From assembly GCA_944389025.1 (NCBI GenBank), contig CALXKU010000020.1, forward strand, positions 1 to 42,380: a stretch of 42,380 bases of DNA, in the 5' to 3' direction. Origin of the DNA: an uncultured Spirochaetaceae bacterium (lineage in GTDB: Bacteria; Spirochaetota; Spirochaetia; Sphaerochaetales; Sphaerochaetaceae). This document shows, piece after piece, positions 1 to 7,130 of this stretch; positions within the stretch are counted from its first letter, which is position 1; the number at the start of each line of letters is the position of its first letter. Under the pieces are notes generated by a model, which did no database searches, had not been told where the DNA came from, and worked only from the letters and a program-made list of their open reading frames with translations. A program made the position numbers and the translations under genes.

Positions 1-67
1 GCTCGACTTGCATGCTTAAAACGCGCCGCCAGCGTTCGTTCTGAGCCAGGATCAAACTCTCCGTCAT
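1..67 (-). rRNA. rrs: 16S ribosomal RNA, 5' end (partial)
   Basis: Read on the minus strand, this holds the universal 16S 5' sequence: AGAGTTTGATCCTGGCTCAG lies at 60-41, followed by the AACGAACGCTGGCGGC block and AAGCATGCAAGTCGAGC at the edge. The gene runs out of the window to the left. The 5' end at about 67 is set by the usual distance from the AGAGTTTGATC box. The combination AACGAACGCTGGCGGCGCGT fits spirochaetes of the Treponema/Sphaerochaeta kind, but so short a piece cannot place the organism further. Confidence 0.95.
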
Positions 68-72
68 CGATA

Positions 73-94
73 GCCGGCGCCCGAAGGCCCCGGC
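73..94 (-). other. GC-rich hairpin immediately upstream of 16S rRNA
   Basis: GCCGGGGCC-TTCG-GGCGCCGGC forms a nine-pair stem with one G-G mismatch and a UUCG tetraloop, ending about six bases before the predicted mature 16S 5' end. It may help processing or folding of the rRNA leader; that role is inferred. A second, weaker hairpin (CTGAAAA / TTTTCAG around 200-218) lies further up the leader. Nothing else is recognisable between 94 and 290. Confidence 0.55.
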
Positions 95-291
95 CTAACT
101 TCAATTATCTTGACCCTGCCATCTCGCTTTAACCTTGGCTTTATCAATCTTGCCTTTGTTGTTCTTTCTCGAATTGACAGAAGCACCACGCTTCTGCTTC
201 TGAAAAACTAGTTTTCAGTTACCTTCTCTCTTCCCTTCTCTGATATATCTGTTAAAAATCATCATGCATCGCATCATTTGCGTGCCCAATT

Positions 292-321
292 AACCTACAC
301 CAAAGAAAGGTCATTTGTCAA
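292..321 (-). promoter_or_regulatory. Predicted rRNA operon promoter
   Basis: On the minus strand TTGACA (321-316) is followed after 18 bases by TAGGTT (297-292). The -35 is a perfect consensus. This puts the start near 285, giving a leader of about 220 bases before the 16S. The stretch 322-371 is AT-rich and may act as an UP element. The -10 is not ideal, so the exact start is uncertain. Confidence 0.6.
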
Positions 322-371
322 CAAAAATTTTAAAATTTTTTGGATTTTTTTCTATTTCCCTACTATTTCCA

Positions 372-1154
372 TTATTCGCAAGAAGATAACAATTTCGATA
401 TCACATAAGAAAAGGAAGAGCCTCCATACATGTTCGTGATATATGTAGGCAGATATCTGAATGATGCAATATTGTCATACACCCTCTTGTTTCCAACAGA
501 GAGGGAGAAAGCAGAGAAAAGGGCCTCGTCATTTGTGCTGTCCCCAAGGGCGAGGGAGGAATAATAGAATGAAGCAATATCCTTTTTAATGCCTAAGGAA
601 TCGCTCAGGACAGGGAAAAAAGCATCAAGTCCTTTTTTCTTGCTTATGGGGGAAAAAAGAACATTAACATGTATGGAACTGACCAAGGCGGTACCGCCAA
701 GGTCCTCTATCATCTCAAAAAGCCTCTCTTCCCTCTCCTTGCTCAAAGCACGTTTCTCATAAGCCACATCATAGAGCCTTGCATACTGGTCCGAAGAGAA
801 AACATAGTTGCGAGTCATTGAAAGTAGCGTTTTTCTCTTCTTTTCAAAATCAGCATCCTCAGAGATTACGGGATTTGTCAGATATGTTATCCCCCCTTCC
901 TTCCTGTAAAGGAGAAGTGCACCGCTTTCGGCAATCACTGCATCGATTGGCCACTGTCTTATGTAAGTATCCGCCCAACCTGCGGACCCTCCTGTAACGA
1001 GGATTATCCTCTTTCCGTTTTTCTTAAGGCTATACAAAGCCTCAAGCGCCTCAGGATAGAGAAGACCATCGCTGGTGATGGTATCATCGACATCACTTAC
1101 GACGGCCTCCACCCTCTCCTTCTCTTCTGCGGTGAAATCTGAGAAGAAAGTCAT
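372..1154 (-). CDS. HAD-superfamily phosphatase (HAD-IIB / SPP-like)
   Basis: A 260-residue soluble hydrolase of the haloacid dehalogenase superfamily. Motif I is DVDDT with the nucleophile Asp21 and acid/base Asp23; motif II is LVTGG; motif IV is LGDSTND near residues 202-208, with Asp residues for Mg2+. The placing and size of the middle region fit a C2-type cap as in Cof-like and sucrose-phosphate phosphatase-like enzymes, which usually act on sugar or other small phosphomonoesters. The substrate cannot be read from the sequence. Its ATG lies 4 bases after the pgsA stop, so the two are surely cotranscribed; an action on phosphatidylglycerophosphate is possible from context only. No terminator is clear downstream before the rRNA promoter. 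Confidence 0.85.
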   Translation of the reverse strand: MTFFSDFTAEEKERVEAVVSDVDDTITSDGLLYPEALEALYSLKKNGKRIILVTGGSAGWADTYIRQWPIDAVIAESGALLLYRKEGGITYLTNPVISEDADFEKKRKTLLSMTRNYVFSSDQYARLYDVAYEKRALSKEREERLFEMIEDLGGTALVSSIHVNVLFSPISKKKGLDAFFPVLSDSLGIKKDIASFYYSSLALGDSTNDEALFSAFSLSVGNKRVYDNIASFRYLPTYITNMYGGSSFSYVISKLLSSCE

Positions 1155-1158
1155 TATA

Positions 1159-1755
1159 TCAGCGTGTCATGCCAGAGAGAGCATGGCTCTTGAATATTGA
1201 ATTAAGATATGTGATAAAGCTCATCAGAGAGGCAAGAGCCGAGAGTGCGAACGCAACATAAAGCACAGTAAGGCATGTTCCCTCAACAGCAGAGATGTCG
1301 AAGAACGTCTCGAAGACTATGTAGGCTATGGAGAGAATGCTGGTAGCGGCATAAAGACAGGTCTTGCTCTTACCCCAAATGTTTGCAGGCATCGCTTTTC
1401 CTACTTTCATCATCAGCATTCTTAAGAAAAGAATCGAGAACTCCCTCCACATTATGATAATGAAGCACCAGACAGGCATTATGCCCTTATCCATGAAACA
1501 GACGAAGAAAGTGAGGTGGGAAAGCGTGTCTCCGAACGGGTCCATGACCTTTCCAAGATCGGTAACAAGATTATGCTTTCTTGCAATCTTTCCATCCAGC
1601 AGATCTGAGAGCTCGGCAGTCGCGTAGCAAATCAGCATCAGAACCGTGCTGATGACACTGAAAGACGAGCCGAACCAGGAAGGAAGATAATAAGAGATGA
1701 AAAATACAGGAACCAGGCATAGTCTCAGTACTGTAAGCTTATTTGGTAAGTTCAT
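1159..1755 (-). CDS. pgsA: CDP-alcohol phosphatidyltransferase, probably phosphatidylglycerophosphate synthase
   Basis: A 198-residue integral membrane enzyme, expected to join CDP-diacylglycerol to glycerol 3-phosphate in the first committed step to phosphatidylglycerol. The complete family signature is present: Asp51 and Asp54-Gly55, Ala58-Arg59, Gly68, Asp72 and Asp76, matching D-x2-D-G-x2-A-R-x8-G-x3-D-x3-D. Several hydrophobic segments flank it, and the N-terminus (NLPNKLTVLRL) is typical of PgsA. The start has a purine-rich upstream sequence (CTAAGGAGAAACT) that acts as ribosome binding site. Phosphatidylserine or cardiolipin variants of the family share the motif, so PgsA is the best but not the only reading. 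It heads a two-gene unit with the HAD phosphatase. Confidence 0.85.
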   Translation of the reverse strand: MNLPNKLTVLRLCLVPVFFISYYLPSWFGSSFSVISTVLMLICYATAELSDLLDGKIARKHNLVTDLGKVMDPFGDTLSHLTFFVCFMDKGIMPVWCFIIIMWREFSILFLRMLMMKVGKAMPANIWGKSKTCLYAATSILSIAYIVFETFFDISAVEGTCLTVLYVAFALSALASLMSFITYLNSIFKSHALSGMTR

Positions 1756-1756
1756 A

Positions 1757-1950
1757 GTTTCTCCTTAGAGGAAAGCCCCGCTAGGTCTTCCATTTCTAAA
1801 TATTGAACTACCCCTACTTAGGAAGTGAGGGCCTCCGGCTTCGGCAACGGATCTTTGAGTGGGAAATCCCGTTCAAGTCCTACCATTCCACCGGAGTACA
1901 TATGTGTTCTACATACGTGCAGAGTTTATCTGCTCTGCAAGCAGATTATC
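1757..1950 (-). other. Structured leader or small-RNA candidate upstream of pgsA
   Basis: This is most of the gap between pgsA and thrS. On the minus strand it carries CTCCGGT (1898-1892) pairing with GCCGGAG about 50 bases on, enclosing AACGG/CCGTT. Then comes CCTA-AG-TAGG, and a GGAAG/CTTTCC hairpin just before the pgsA ribosome site. Nearer the promoter are ATCTGCT/AGCAGAT and TATGT/ACATA hairpins. I do not recognise a riboswitch class. The plus strand looks vaguely tRNA-like (GTTCAAGTCC followed by CCATTCCACC), but the T stem does not pair. No open reading frame here is credible. Confidence 0.4.
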
Positions 1951-1953
1951 TGT

Positions 1954-1962
1954 ATTATATCA
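1954..1962 (-). promoter_or_regulatory. Extended -10 promoter for pgsA transcript
   Basis: The minus strand reads TGATATAAT (1962-1954), a perfect extended -10 with a consensus TATAAT. No good -35 lies 17 bases upstream, which is usual for extended -10 promoters. Transcription would start near 1947, leaving a leader of about 190 bases before pgsA. Confidence 0.6.
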
Positions 1963-1980
1963 TACGATCCATCTCCATCC

Positions 1981-2013
1981 TATAGAAGAGGAACGGAGTC
2001 TTCTCGTTTTTTT
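1981..2013 (+). terminator. Possible plus-strand terminator
   Basis: AGAAGA and TCTTCT enclose nine bases and are followed by CG and a run of eight T on the plus strand. The stem is short, but the T run is strong. No plus-strand gene is visible upstream, so either it ends a small RNA from about 1760-1980 or it is an AT-rich coincidence. Confidence 0.35.
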
Positions 2014-2043
2014 TCGGCAAAGATTAATTCCACCACACGAGAG

Positions 2044-2080
2044 TGAAAAAGAAGAACCCACCCTCAAGAGAGCGGGCTCT
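2044..2080 (-). terminator. Terminator of thrS
   Basis: Just after the thrS stop, on the minus strand, GAGCCCGC and GTGGGTTC form an eight-pair stem (with G-U pairs) extended by CTC/GAG, followed by TTCTTTTTC. Confidence 0.8.
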
Positions 2081-2096
2081 GCTAATTTCAGGACAA

Positions 2097-3833
2097 TCAG
2101 AGCTGTTCCTTGCTATCGACCTTCTCCCTGATCTCGGAAAGGAAAGCATCATAGCTCAGCCCGAACGCCTGCTTGCCATTTCTATAACGCACGGATACGG
2201 TTCCTGCATTCATCTCCTTCTCTCCGAGAATGAGCATATAAGGAATCTTAAGCTGCTGCGCCTTACGTATCTTGGCATTCATCCTGTCATTTGAAAGATC
2301 ACTCTTTACCCTTATGCCATCCTTTTTAAGCTTCTTTTCAAGCTCTGCGGCATAATCATTGGCAACCTCGGCAACAGGGATGAGCATCACCTGCTCAGGT
2401 GCAAGCCATGGTGGAAATGCCCCGGCATAATGCTCAAGAAGCACACCGAAGAATCTCTCAATCGAACCAAGGAGAGCCCTGTGAATCATGTAAGGCTGCT
2501 TCTCAACGCCGTCCTTATCAACGAATGTAAGACCGAAGCGCTCTGGAAGGTTGAAATCGAACTGCACTGTCGAAAGCTGCCATTCACGTCCTATCGCGTC
2601 CTTGATCTTAAGATCGATCTTCGGGCCATAGAAAGCTCCGCCTCCCTCATCGATATCGTATTTAAGCCCTTCTTTCTCAACCGCTTTCTTAAGAGCCTCC
2701 GTAGCCGCATCCCACTTCTCCTTCGGACCAACGGACTTCTCAGGTTTTGTTGAAATATACGCATGGATTTCCTTGAAGCCGAAGGAATGGAGCATATGCA
2801 ATGAGAATCTGAGAACTTCCATGATCTCATCATCCATCTGCTCAGGGGTTACAATGAGGTGAGCATCATCCTGTGTAAATCCCCTGACCCTCATAAGGCC
2901 ATGGAGAGCACCGGCCTTCTCGTACCTGTATACCGTTCCAAGCTCAGCCCAGCGGCATGGAAGATCCCTGTAGCTCTTCTTGCTGTTCTTATAAATCATG
3001 ATATGGAACGGACAGTTCATCGGCTTCACGTAATAATCCATGTTGTCCATCTCCATCGGTGGGTACATGGAATCCTTGTAGAATCCAAGATGGCCGCTCG
3101 TCTCCCAAAGCCATGACTTTCCAACATGTGGGGTATATACCATCTCATACCCGTTCTCATAATGTTCTTTTCTCCAGAAATCCTCTATGATCTGCCTGAT
3201 CCTGGCTCCCCTTGGATGCCAGTATACGAGACCGGGACCTGCCTCCTCATGAAGGGAGAAGAGATCAAGCTCCTTTCCAAGCTTTCTATGATCTCTCTTT
3301 TCTATATCGGCAAGGTGATCAAGATAGAGTCTGAGTTCCTTAGGATTCTCCCATGCGGTTCCATATATTCTCTGAAGCATCTGGTTCTTCTCATCTCCCC
3401 TCCAGTAAGCACCAGCGATGGAAAGAAGTTTGAAAGCCTCAGGATTGAGCTCTTTCGTTGACTCGACATGTGGACCTCTGCAAAGATCGGTGAATGCACC
3501 CTGATTATAAAGGGATACATCCTCCCCCTCCGGGATGGCATCGATAAGCTCCAGCTTGTATTTCTGATTTTTAAAAATCTCCTTCGCCTCATCACGGGAG
3601 ACGACACTTCTGACGAATTTCCTATCACTCTTGATGATCTTCTTCATTCTCTCCGTAATCTCTTCCAGATCTGTCTCTGTAAGAGAACGAGGAAGTTCGA
3701 AATCATAATAGAATCCATTCTCAATTGAAGGCCCGATTGCAATCTCGGCATCAGGGAAGATCTCCAGGACAGCCTCTGCCATGACATGAGCCATCGAGTG
3801 CCTTATTTTTGCAAGTTTCTCTTCGTTTGCCAT
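2097..3833 (-). CDS. thrS: Threonyl-tRNA synthetase lacking the TGS domain
   Basis: A 578-residue class II synthetase that charges tRNA-Thr. The protein begins directly at the editing domain: His12 and His16 (RHSMAH), and Cys118 and His122 (DLCRGPH), correspond to the HxxxH...C...H editing site. The catalytic core follows with the zinc Cys in NCPF, motif 2 (RYEKAG...MRVRGFTQDDAH) and motif 3 (ALLGSIERFFG). A C-terminal anticodon-binding domain completes it. Typical bacterial enzymes are about 640 residues; the missing 60 or so are exactly the N-terminal TGS domain. The start is firm: GGAGG lies a few bases before the ATG, and the T-box leader ends just upstream, so no TGS is hidden. It is a single-gene unit between a T-box and a terminator. 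Confidence 0.97.
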   Translation of the reverse strand: MANEEKLAKIRHSMAHVMAEAVLEIFPDAEIAIGPSIENGFYYDFELPRSLTETDLEEITERMKKIIKSDRKFVRSVVSRDEAKEIFKNQKYKLELIDAIPEGEDVSLYNQGAFTDLCRGPHVESTKELNPEAFKLLSIAGAYWRGDEKNQMLQRIYGTAWENPKELRLYLDHLADIEKRDHRKLGKELDLFSLHEEAGPGLVYWHPRGARIRQIIEDFWRKEHYENGYEMVYTPHVGKSWLWETSGHLGFYKDSMYPPMEMDNMDYYVKPMNCPFHIMIYKNSKKSYRDLPCRWAELGTVYRYEKAGALHGLMRVRGFTQDDAHLIVTPEQMDDEIMEVLRFSLHMLHSFGFKEIHAYISTKPEKSVGPKEKWDAATEALKKAVEKEGLKYDIDEGGGAFYGPKIDLKIKDAIGREWQLSTVQFDFNLPERFGLTFVDKDGVEKQPYMIHRALLGSIERFFGVLLEHYAGAFPPWLAPEQVMLIPVAEVANDYAAELEKKLKKDGIRVKSDLSNDRMNAKIRKAQQLKIPYMLILGEKEMNAGTVSVRYRNGKQAFGLSYDAFLSEIREKVDSKEQL

Positions 3834-3842
3834 TTTTCCTCC

Positions 3843-4110
3843 ACTAAAAAATAAAGCCTTTCAAGTTTCATCCTCGCCTAATGCAAGGACGAAGCTTAAA
3901 AGGCTCCGCGGTTCCACCTTGCTTCCCTTCCCTTATGGAAAGGACGCTCAATTCTCTCTTAACGCAAGATTACGGCAGGATATACTCGTTTCCTTTCCAC
4001 CCTGCAGCTCAGAAGTGGTTTTCGTCACCCTATCCCTAAGTGTCTTCCTTCCAAGGACACTCTCTCAGGAGGGAATCAGGAGCTACTCGTCTTCGTCATA
4101 GCTGTTGGCT
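3843..4110 (-). promoter_or_regulatory. T-box riboswitch, tRNA-Thr responsive
   Basis: The minus strand has the canonical T-box core GGTGGAACCGCG at about 3918-3907, in the antiterminator. Upstream are the Stem I marks: GACGAAGACGAGTA at its base (about 4099-4086), AGAGAG, and GACGAAAACCACTTCTGAGC, in which ACC, a Thr codon followed by A, is the likely specifier. A terminator formed by AGCCTTTTTAAG and CTTGAAAGGCT ends in TTTATTTTTT (about 3905-3843). Uncharged tRNA-Thr should favour the antiterminator and raise thrS expression. The TGGA bulge predicts a tRNA ending UCCA. Confidence 0.9.
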
Positions 4111-4112
4111 TA

Positions 4113-4141
4113 AGGATAATGCTATTAAGGAATTTATGCAA
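4113..4141 (-). promoter_or_regulatory. Promoter of the T-box-thrS transcript
   Basis: Minus-strand TTGCAT (4141-4136), 17 bases, TATCCT (4118-4113). The start would fall near 4106, just before T-box Stem I. It lies within 40 bases of the cutC stop. ATATCC/GGGATAT at 4141-4163 could form a weak stem at the end of cutC, but it has no T run, so some read-through from the redox operon is possible. Confidence 0.6.
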
Positions 4142-4153
4142 TATCCCAAAATG

Positions 4154-4900
4154 TCAGGATATCAGAGCTTTGATTTTTCTGACCTTATCCTCTCCAGTAA
4201 TTGAAAGAGAAAACTCATCCTGCCTTAATAAGCCACCCATGAAAACCCTTCCTCCATGATATTCCATTTTTGATTTCACGGCGGAAGAAAGCCCCATATG
4301 GTACTCCTTTGCATGTACGATGCCATGAAGGCGGCTGAAATTCCTCTCGTTAATTCCTGCCCCAGGCATCACAATGATCTTATCCTCAGCCTTCTCAACA
4401 AGACCTTTAAGCGTATATGCCCCCTCAAGAGCCGAAGACTCAAGGCCGCTGGTAAGGACCCTCTCCACGCCAAGAGAAATGAGGTTATCAAGGGAGCGGA
4501 AAGCATCACGCGTCATATCAAACGCCCTATGGAACGTAACGGGAAGGGGACGGGCAATCTCAATAAGTTTTGCAGCCCGTTCCATATCGATTTCCCCATC
4601 TGATGTAAGAATTCCGAATACAAGAGAAGCAGCCCCGGCTTCTTTGAAAAAGCGGGCTTCCCTCATCATCACCTCAAATTCGATATCGCTGTAACAGAAA
4701 TCCCCTCCACGAGGACGGATCATCACATTTATTGGAATTGATGTCTTTTCTTTCGCAAGAAAGAATGTTCCGATTCCTGGAGTAAGCCCTCCCTCGAAAA
4801 GGTCCGAGCATAGCTCAACCCTGTCTGCCCCACCATTTTCTGCCGCTATTACGGACTCAACGGAGGCTGTACATATCTCTATCTTGATTTCTTTACTCAT
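4154..4900 (-). CDS. cutC: CutC family protein
   Basis: A 248-residue TIM-barrel protein, the same length as E. coli CutC. The N-terminus (EICTASVESVIAAENGGADR, then VELC and EGGLTPG) and the IRPRGGDFCYS block are diagnostic. The family was first linked to copper tolerance; its true biochemical role is unsettled. Here it is the last gene of the redox operon, 8 bases after the fRMsr gene. That suggests a part in protecting Fe-S or thiol proteins rather than dedicated copper export, since no copper gene is nearby; this is inference. Its promoter is that of the whole operon. Confidence 0.92.
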   Translation of the reverse strand: MSKEIKIEICTASVESVIAAENGGADRVELCSDLFEGGLTPGIGTFFLAKEKTSIPINVMIRPRGGDFCYSDIEFEVMMREARFFKEAGAASLVFGILTSDGEIDMERAAKLIEIARPLPVTFHRAFDMTRDAFRSLDNLISLGVERVLTSGLESSALEGAYTLKGLVEKAEDKIIVMPGAGINERNFSRLHGIVHAKEYHMGLSSAVKSKMEYHGGRVFMGGLLRQDEFSLSITGEDKVRKIKALIS

Positions 4901-4908
4901 GGGAATGA

Positions 4909-5415
4909 TTATATCATGTAAGAGAAAGACTCAGAAAGCAAAGAAGAAAGGGATGTAAGCATCTTTTTCTCATAATCAGAGAAACGGTTCAAAACAGGGC
5001 TGTCGATATCGATAAGGCCCCAGAAAGTACCATCTTTTCTGATTATAGGAATGACTATCTCGCTTCTGCTCTTTGCAGAACATGCTATATGACCCGGAAA
5101 CAGGGAGACATCAGGAACGATAATACTCTCCATTTTCTCCGCGGCTCTTCCACAGACTCCGCATCCTAGCCTTATTTCGATGCATGCAGGCTCCCCCTGG
5201 AAAGGACCGACAATCAGTTTATCTCCATCAAAGAGATAGAATCCCGCCCAGTTCAAATCGGGGAAATAAGAGAAAATGAAAGCACTTAGATTCGAAAGGG
5301 TCGCAATGAAATGGAAATAATCCTTCTCATTCTCAATATAAGAGGATGCCACCTCCAAAAAAGAAGTGACATCCCTCTCATATATTCCGCTAGCTGTTAA
5401 AGGCGATAGCCTCAT
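4909..5415 (-). CDS. msrC: GAF-domain free methionine-(R)-sulfoxide reductase
   Basis: A 168-residue single-GAF enzyme that reduces free Met-R-sulfoxide, normally using thioredoxin. The family blocks WAGFYLF, GPFQGEPAC, GCGVCG, FPGHIACSA and SEIVIPI are present. Cys78, Cys88 and Cys112 have the same spacing as the three redox-active cysteines of the E. coli enzyme. The ATG overlaps the stop of the hydrogenase gene (ATGA), so translation is probably coupled. Its place behind a hydrogenase and thioredoxin-fold ferredoxins suggests repair of oxidised methionine during oxygen exposure. Confidence 0.92.
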   Translation of the reverse strand: MRLSPLTASGIYERDVTSFLEVASSYIENEKDYFHFIATLSNLSAFIFSYFPDLNWAGFYLFDGDKLIVGPFQGEPACIEIRLGCGVCGRAAEKMESIIVPDVSLFPGHIACSAKSRSEIVIPIIRKDGTFWGLIDIDSPVLNRFSDYEKKMLTSLSSLLSESFSYMI

Positions 5416-6863
5416 GCCTTCTTAGCCGCTGCGGCTTTGTTTGCCTGTCTCAGGCGCAGTGCAACCTGAGGCTTTACTATCGTACCAGGTCCGGCGATAC
5501 ATCCACCCTGACATGTCATGACCTCCACGAGATCGACATCCGGGGCTTTTTTCTGCCATGTGCTCATCAGCCTTACCGTCTTCTTATCGATACCATCGAT
5601 ATTCATTATCTTCACAGAAGATGGATCCTTAAGGCGTGAAAGCACGCATCCTGCCACCCCTCCGGTTACAGCGTATTCCCTGCAATCACCGAACGAGGAA
5701 TCATCTCCGAGACTCTCCTCAGGCATCTCTCTGACATCGATGTCCTTAGCCATGAAGATTGCCGCAAGCTCTGCGAATGTGATGACACCATCGATGATAT
5801 CACGATACTTCTTGTTCGCCTCCACCCTCTTGGAAAGGCATGGCCCGATGAACACCGTCTTGCGCTCCGGATCCTCCTTCTTGCAGATTTCGGCGGAATA
5901 AGCCATCGGTGAATAAGCGTCACTGTACCTTTCTTTGAGGAACGGAAGATGCTTTGGAATAAGCTCCATATAGCTGGAGCAGCATGATGTGGTCATGTAA
6001 CCCTGCTTCGATTCTATCTTCTCGACAAGTTCCTCACCTTCCCTTACGCTCGTGACTTCCGCACCCTTGGCAACCTCAAAGACATCTGTGAACCCAGCAG
6101 CCTTGAGGGCGGATTTTATCTGGCCGAGCGTTCCTGGGAACTGGCCATCAATCGCAGGGGCAATCATGGCGACAACCTTGTCACCACTCTTAAGCATCTT
6201 CAGGACATGAAGCAGCTCACTGCGCTCAACAATCGCTCCGAACGGACATGAGCGTACGCACTTTCCACATCCTATGCACTTCTCGTGTTCAACCTCGACA
6301 AAGCCCTGCTCATTCTTATGGATTGCATTGACCGGACATGCTTCCTCACATGGGACAGGGATATGCACGACAGCATGGAAAGGACAGACCTCCATGCACT
6401 TTCCGCAACGAACGCATCTGTCATCCTGGATGTGAGCCTGTCCGTTGATGAAGACAATGGCATCACGTGGACAGTTGGCCATGCATGGGCGTGCGAAACA
6501 GCCACGGCATGCGTCACTGATCCTGTACTGATCTTTTGGGCAGCCATAACATCCGCTCTTTATGGTCGTAAGAAGAGGAAGGGACGGCTCATCCTTATCC
6601 AGAACCTCTTTCACATATTCTCCAAGAGGCTTGAATTCATCATCGTCGTTATCAAGATCAACACCAAGAAGTGTGAGGATCCTGTAACGGACCATCGCCC
6701 TCTCCTTGTATATGCAGCAGCGTGATGGAATTCTGTCCTTAGGGATGATCTCAATCGGAAGCCTGTCCGCAGTCTGAACAAGAGTATCATTAAAGAAGCG
6801 GCGTACGACTTCTGCATCGATTTTCCTCTTCATTAGCGTAAACTGGTTGTTCAGTTCAATCAT
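5412..6863 (-). CDS. [FeFe] hydrogenase, probably group B, with ferredoxin-like clusters
   Basis: A 483-residue cytoplasmic hydrogenase. A helical N-terminus contains RCCIYKERAMVRYR (about 48-61), which I associate with group-B enzymes. A Cys-rich region follows (105-206), including CVRCGKCMEVCP and CIGCGKCVRSCP for [4Fe-4S] clusters. The H-cluster domain has L1 TSCCSSY (Cys294, Cys295), L2 GPCLSK (Cys342) and L3 TCQGGCIAGPG (Cys451, Cys455). Both L1 cysteines, including the proton-relay one, are kept, so it should be catalytic, but the usual Pro after them is Ser. It overlaps the upstream ferredoxin gene by ATGA. No NADH-binding HydB or maturase genes lie in the window, so the electron partner is probably a ferredoxin. 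The group assignment needs a tree. Confidence 0.88.
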   Translation of the reverse strand: MIELNNQFTLMKRKIDAEVVRRFFNDTLVQTADRLPIEIIPKDRIPSRCCIYKERAMVRYRILTLLGVDLDNDDDEFKPLGEYVKEVLDKDEPSLPLLTTIKSGCYGCPKDQYRISDACRGCFARPCMANCPRDAIVFINGQAHIQDDRCVRCGKCMEVCPFHAVVHIPVPCEEACPVNAIHKNEQGFVEVEHEKCIGCGKCVRSCPFGAIVERSELLHVLKMLKSGDKVVAMIAPAIDGQFPGTLGQIKSALKAAGFTDVFEVAKGAEVTSVREGEELVEKIESKQGYMTTSCCSSYMELIPKHLPFLKERYSDAYSPMAYSAEICKKEDPERKTVFIGPCLSKRVEANKKYRDIIDGVITFAELAAIFMAKDIDVREMPEESLGDDSSFGDCREYAVTGGVAGCVLSRLKDPSSVKIMNIDGIDKKTVRLMSTWQKKAPDVDLVEVMTCQGGCIAGPGTIVKPQVALRLRQANKAAAAKKA

Positions 6864-7123
6864 TCCTTAACAGCCTCCTTGAGAAGTTTGCAGAACACAT
6901 CCTGCGTAACACCATCATAAATCTTGCCATTGATCTCTACGAAAGGAGCCTGACCTCCTCCGACCTTGCACTGCTCAAGGCATGAGCAACCCTCGATCTC
7001 GCAATCAGCAAGAACTTCCGGCTCCAGGAAATCGTTGTAAAGGAGCAGATCGGCTCCTCCCTGGACAAAACAAGCGGTGCCAAGACAGATTCTGACTTTT
7101 ACCTTTGGCTTCTTCATAAACAC
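6860..7123 (-). CDS. Thioredoxin-like [2Fe-2S] ferredoxin
   Basis: An 87-residue protein of the thioredoxin-fold ferredoxin family, also found as the C-terminal half of NuoE and as HydC-like subunits. Four cluster ligands are visible in the family pattern: two in CLGTACFVQGG and two in the GCSCLEQC segment (one extra Cys is present there). The ending VEINGKIYDGVTQD is typical. It overlaps the hydrogenase by 4 bases and lies 7 bases after the phosphatase gene. It most likely carries electrons to or from the hydrogenase encoded next to it. Its sister copy is the first gene of the operon. Confidence 0.9.
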   Translation of the reverse strand: MFMKKPKVKVRICLGTACFVQGGADLLLYNDFLEPEVLADCEIEGCSCLEQCKVGGGQAPFVEINGKIYDGVTQDVFCKLLKEAVKE

Positions 7124-7130
7124 TATCCTC

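Noticed and set aside
1821-1897. tRNA-like sequence on the plus strand (5' GGAAGTG, GTTCAAGTCC, then CCATTCCACC), resembling tRNA-Sec or tRNA-Leu pieces
   Set aside because: The five bases before and after the supposed T loop do not pair, the acceptor arms mismatch at two of seven positions, and no standard D or anticodon arm can be drawn.
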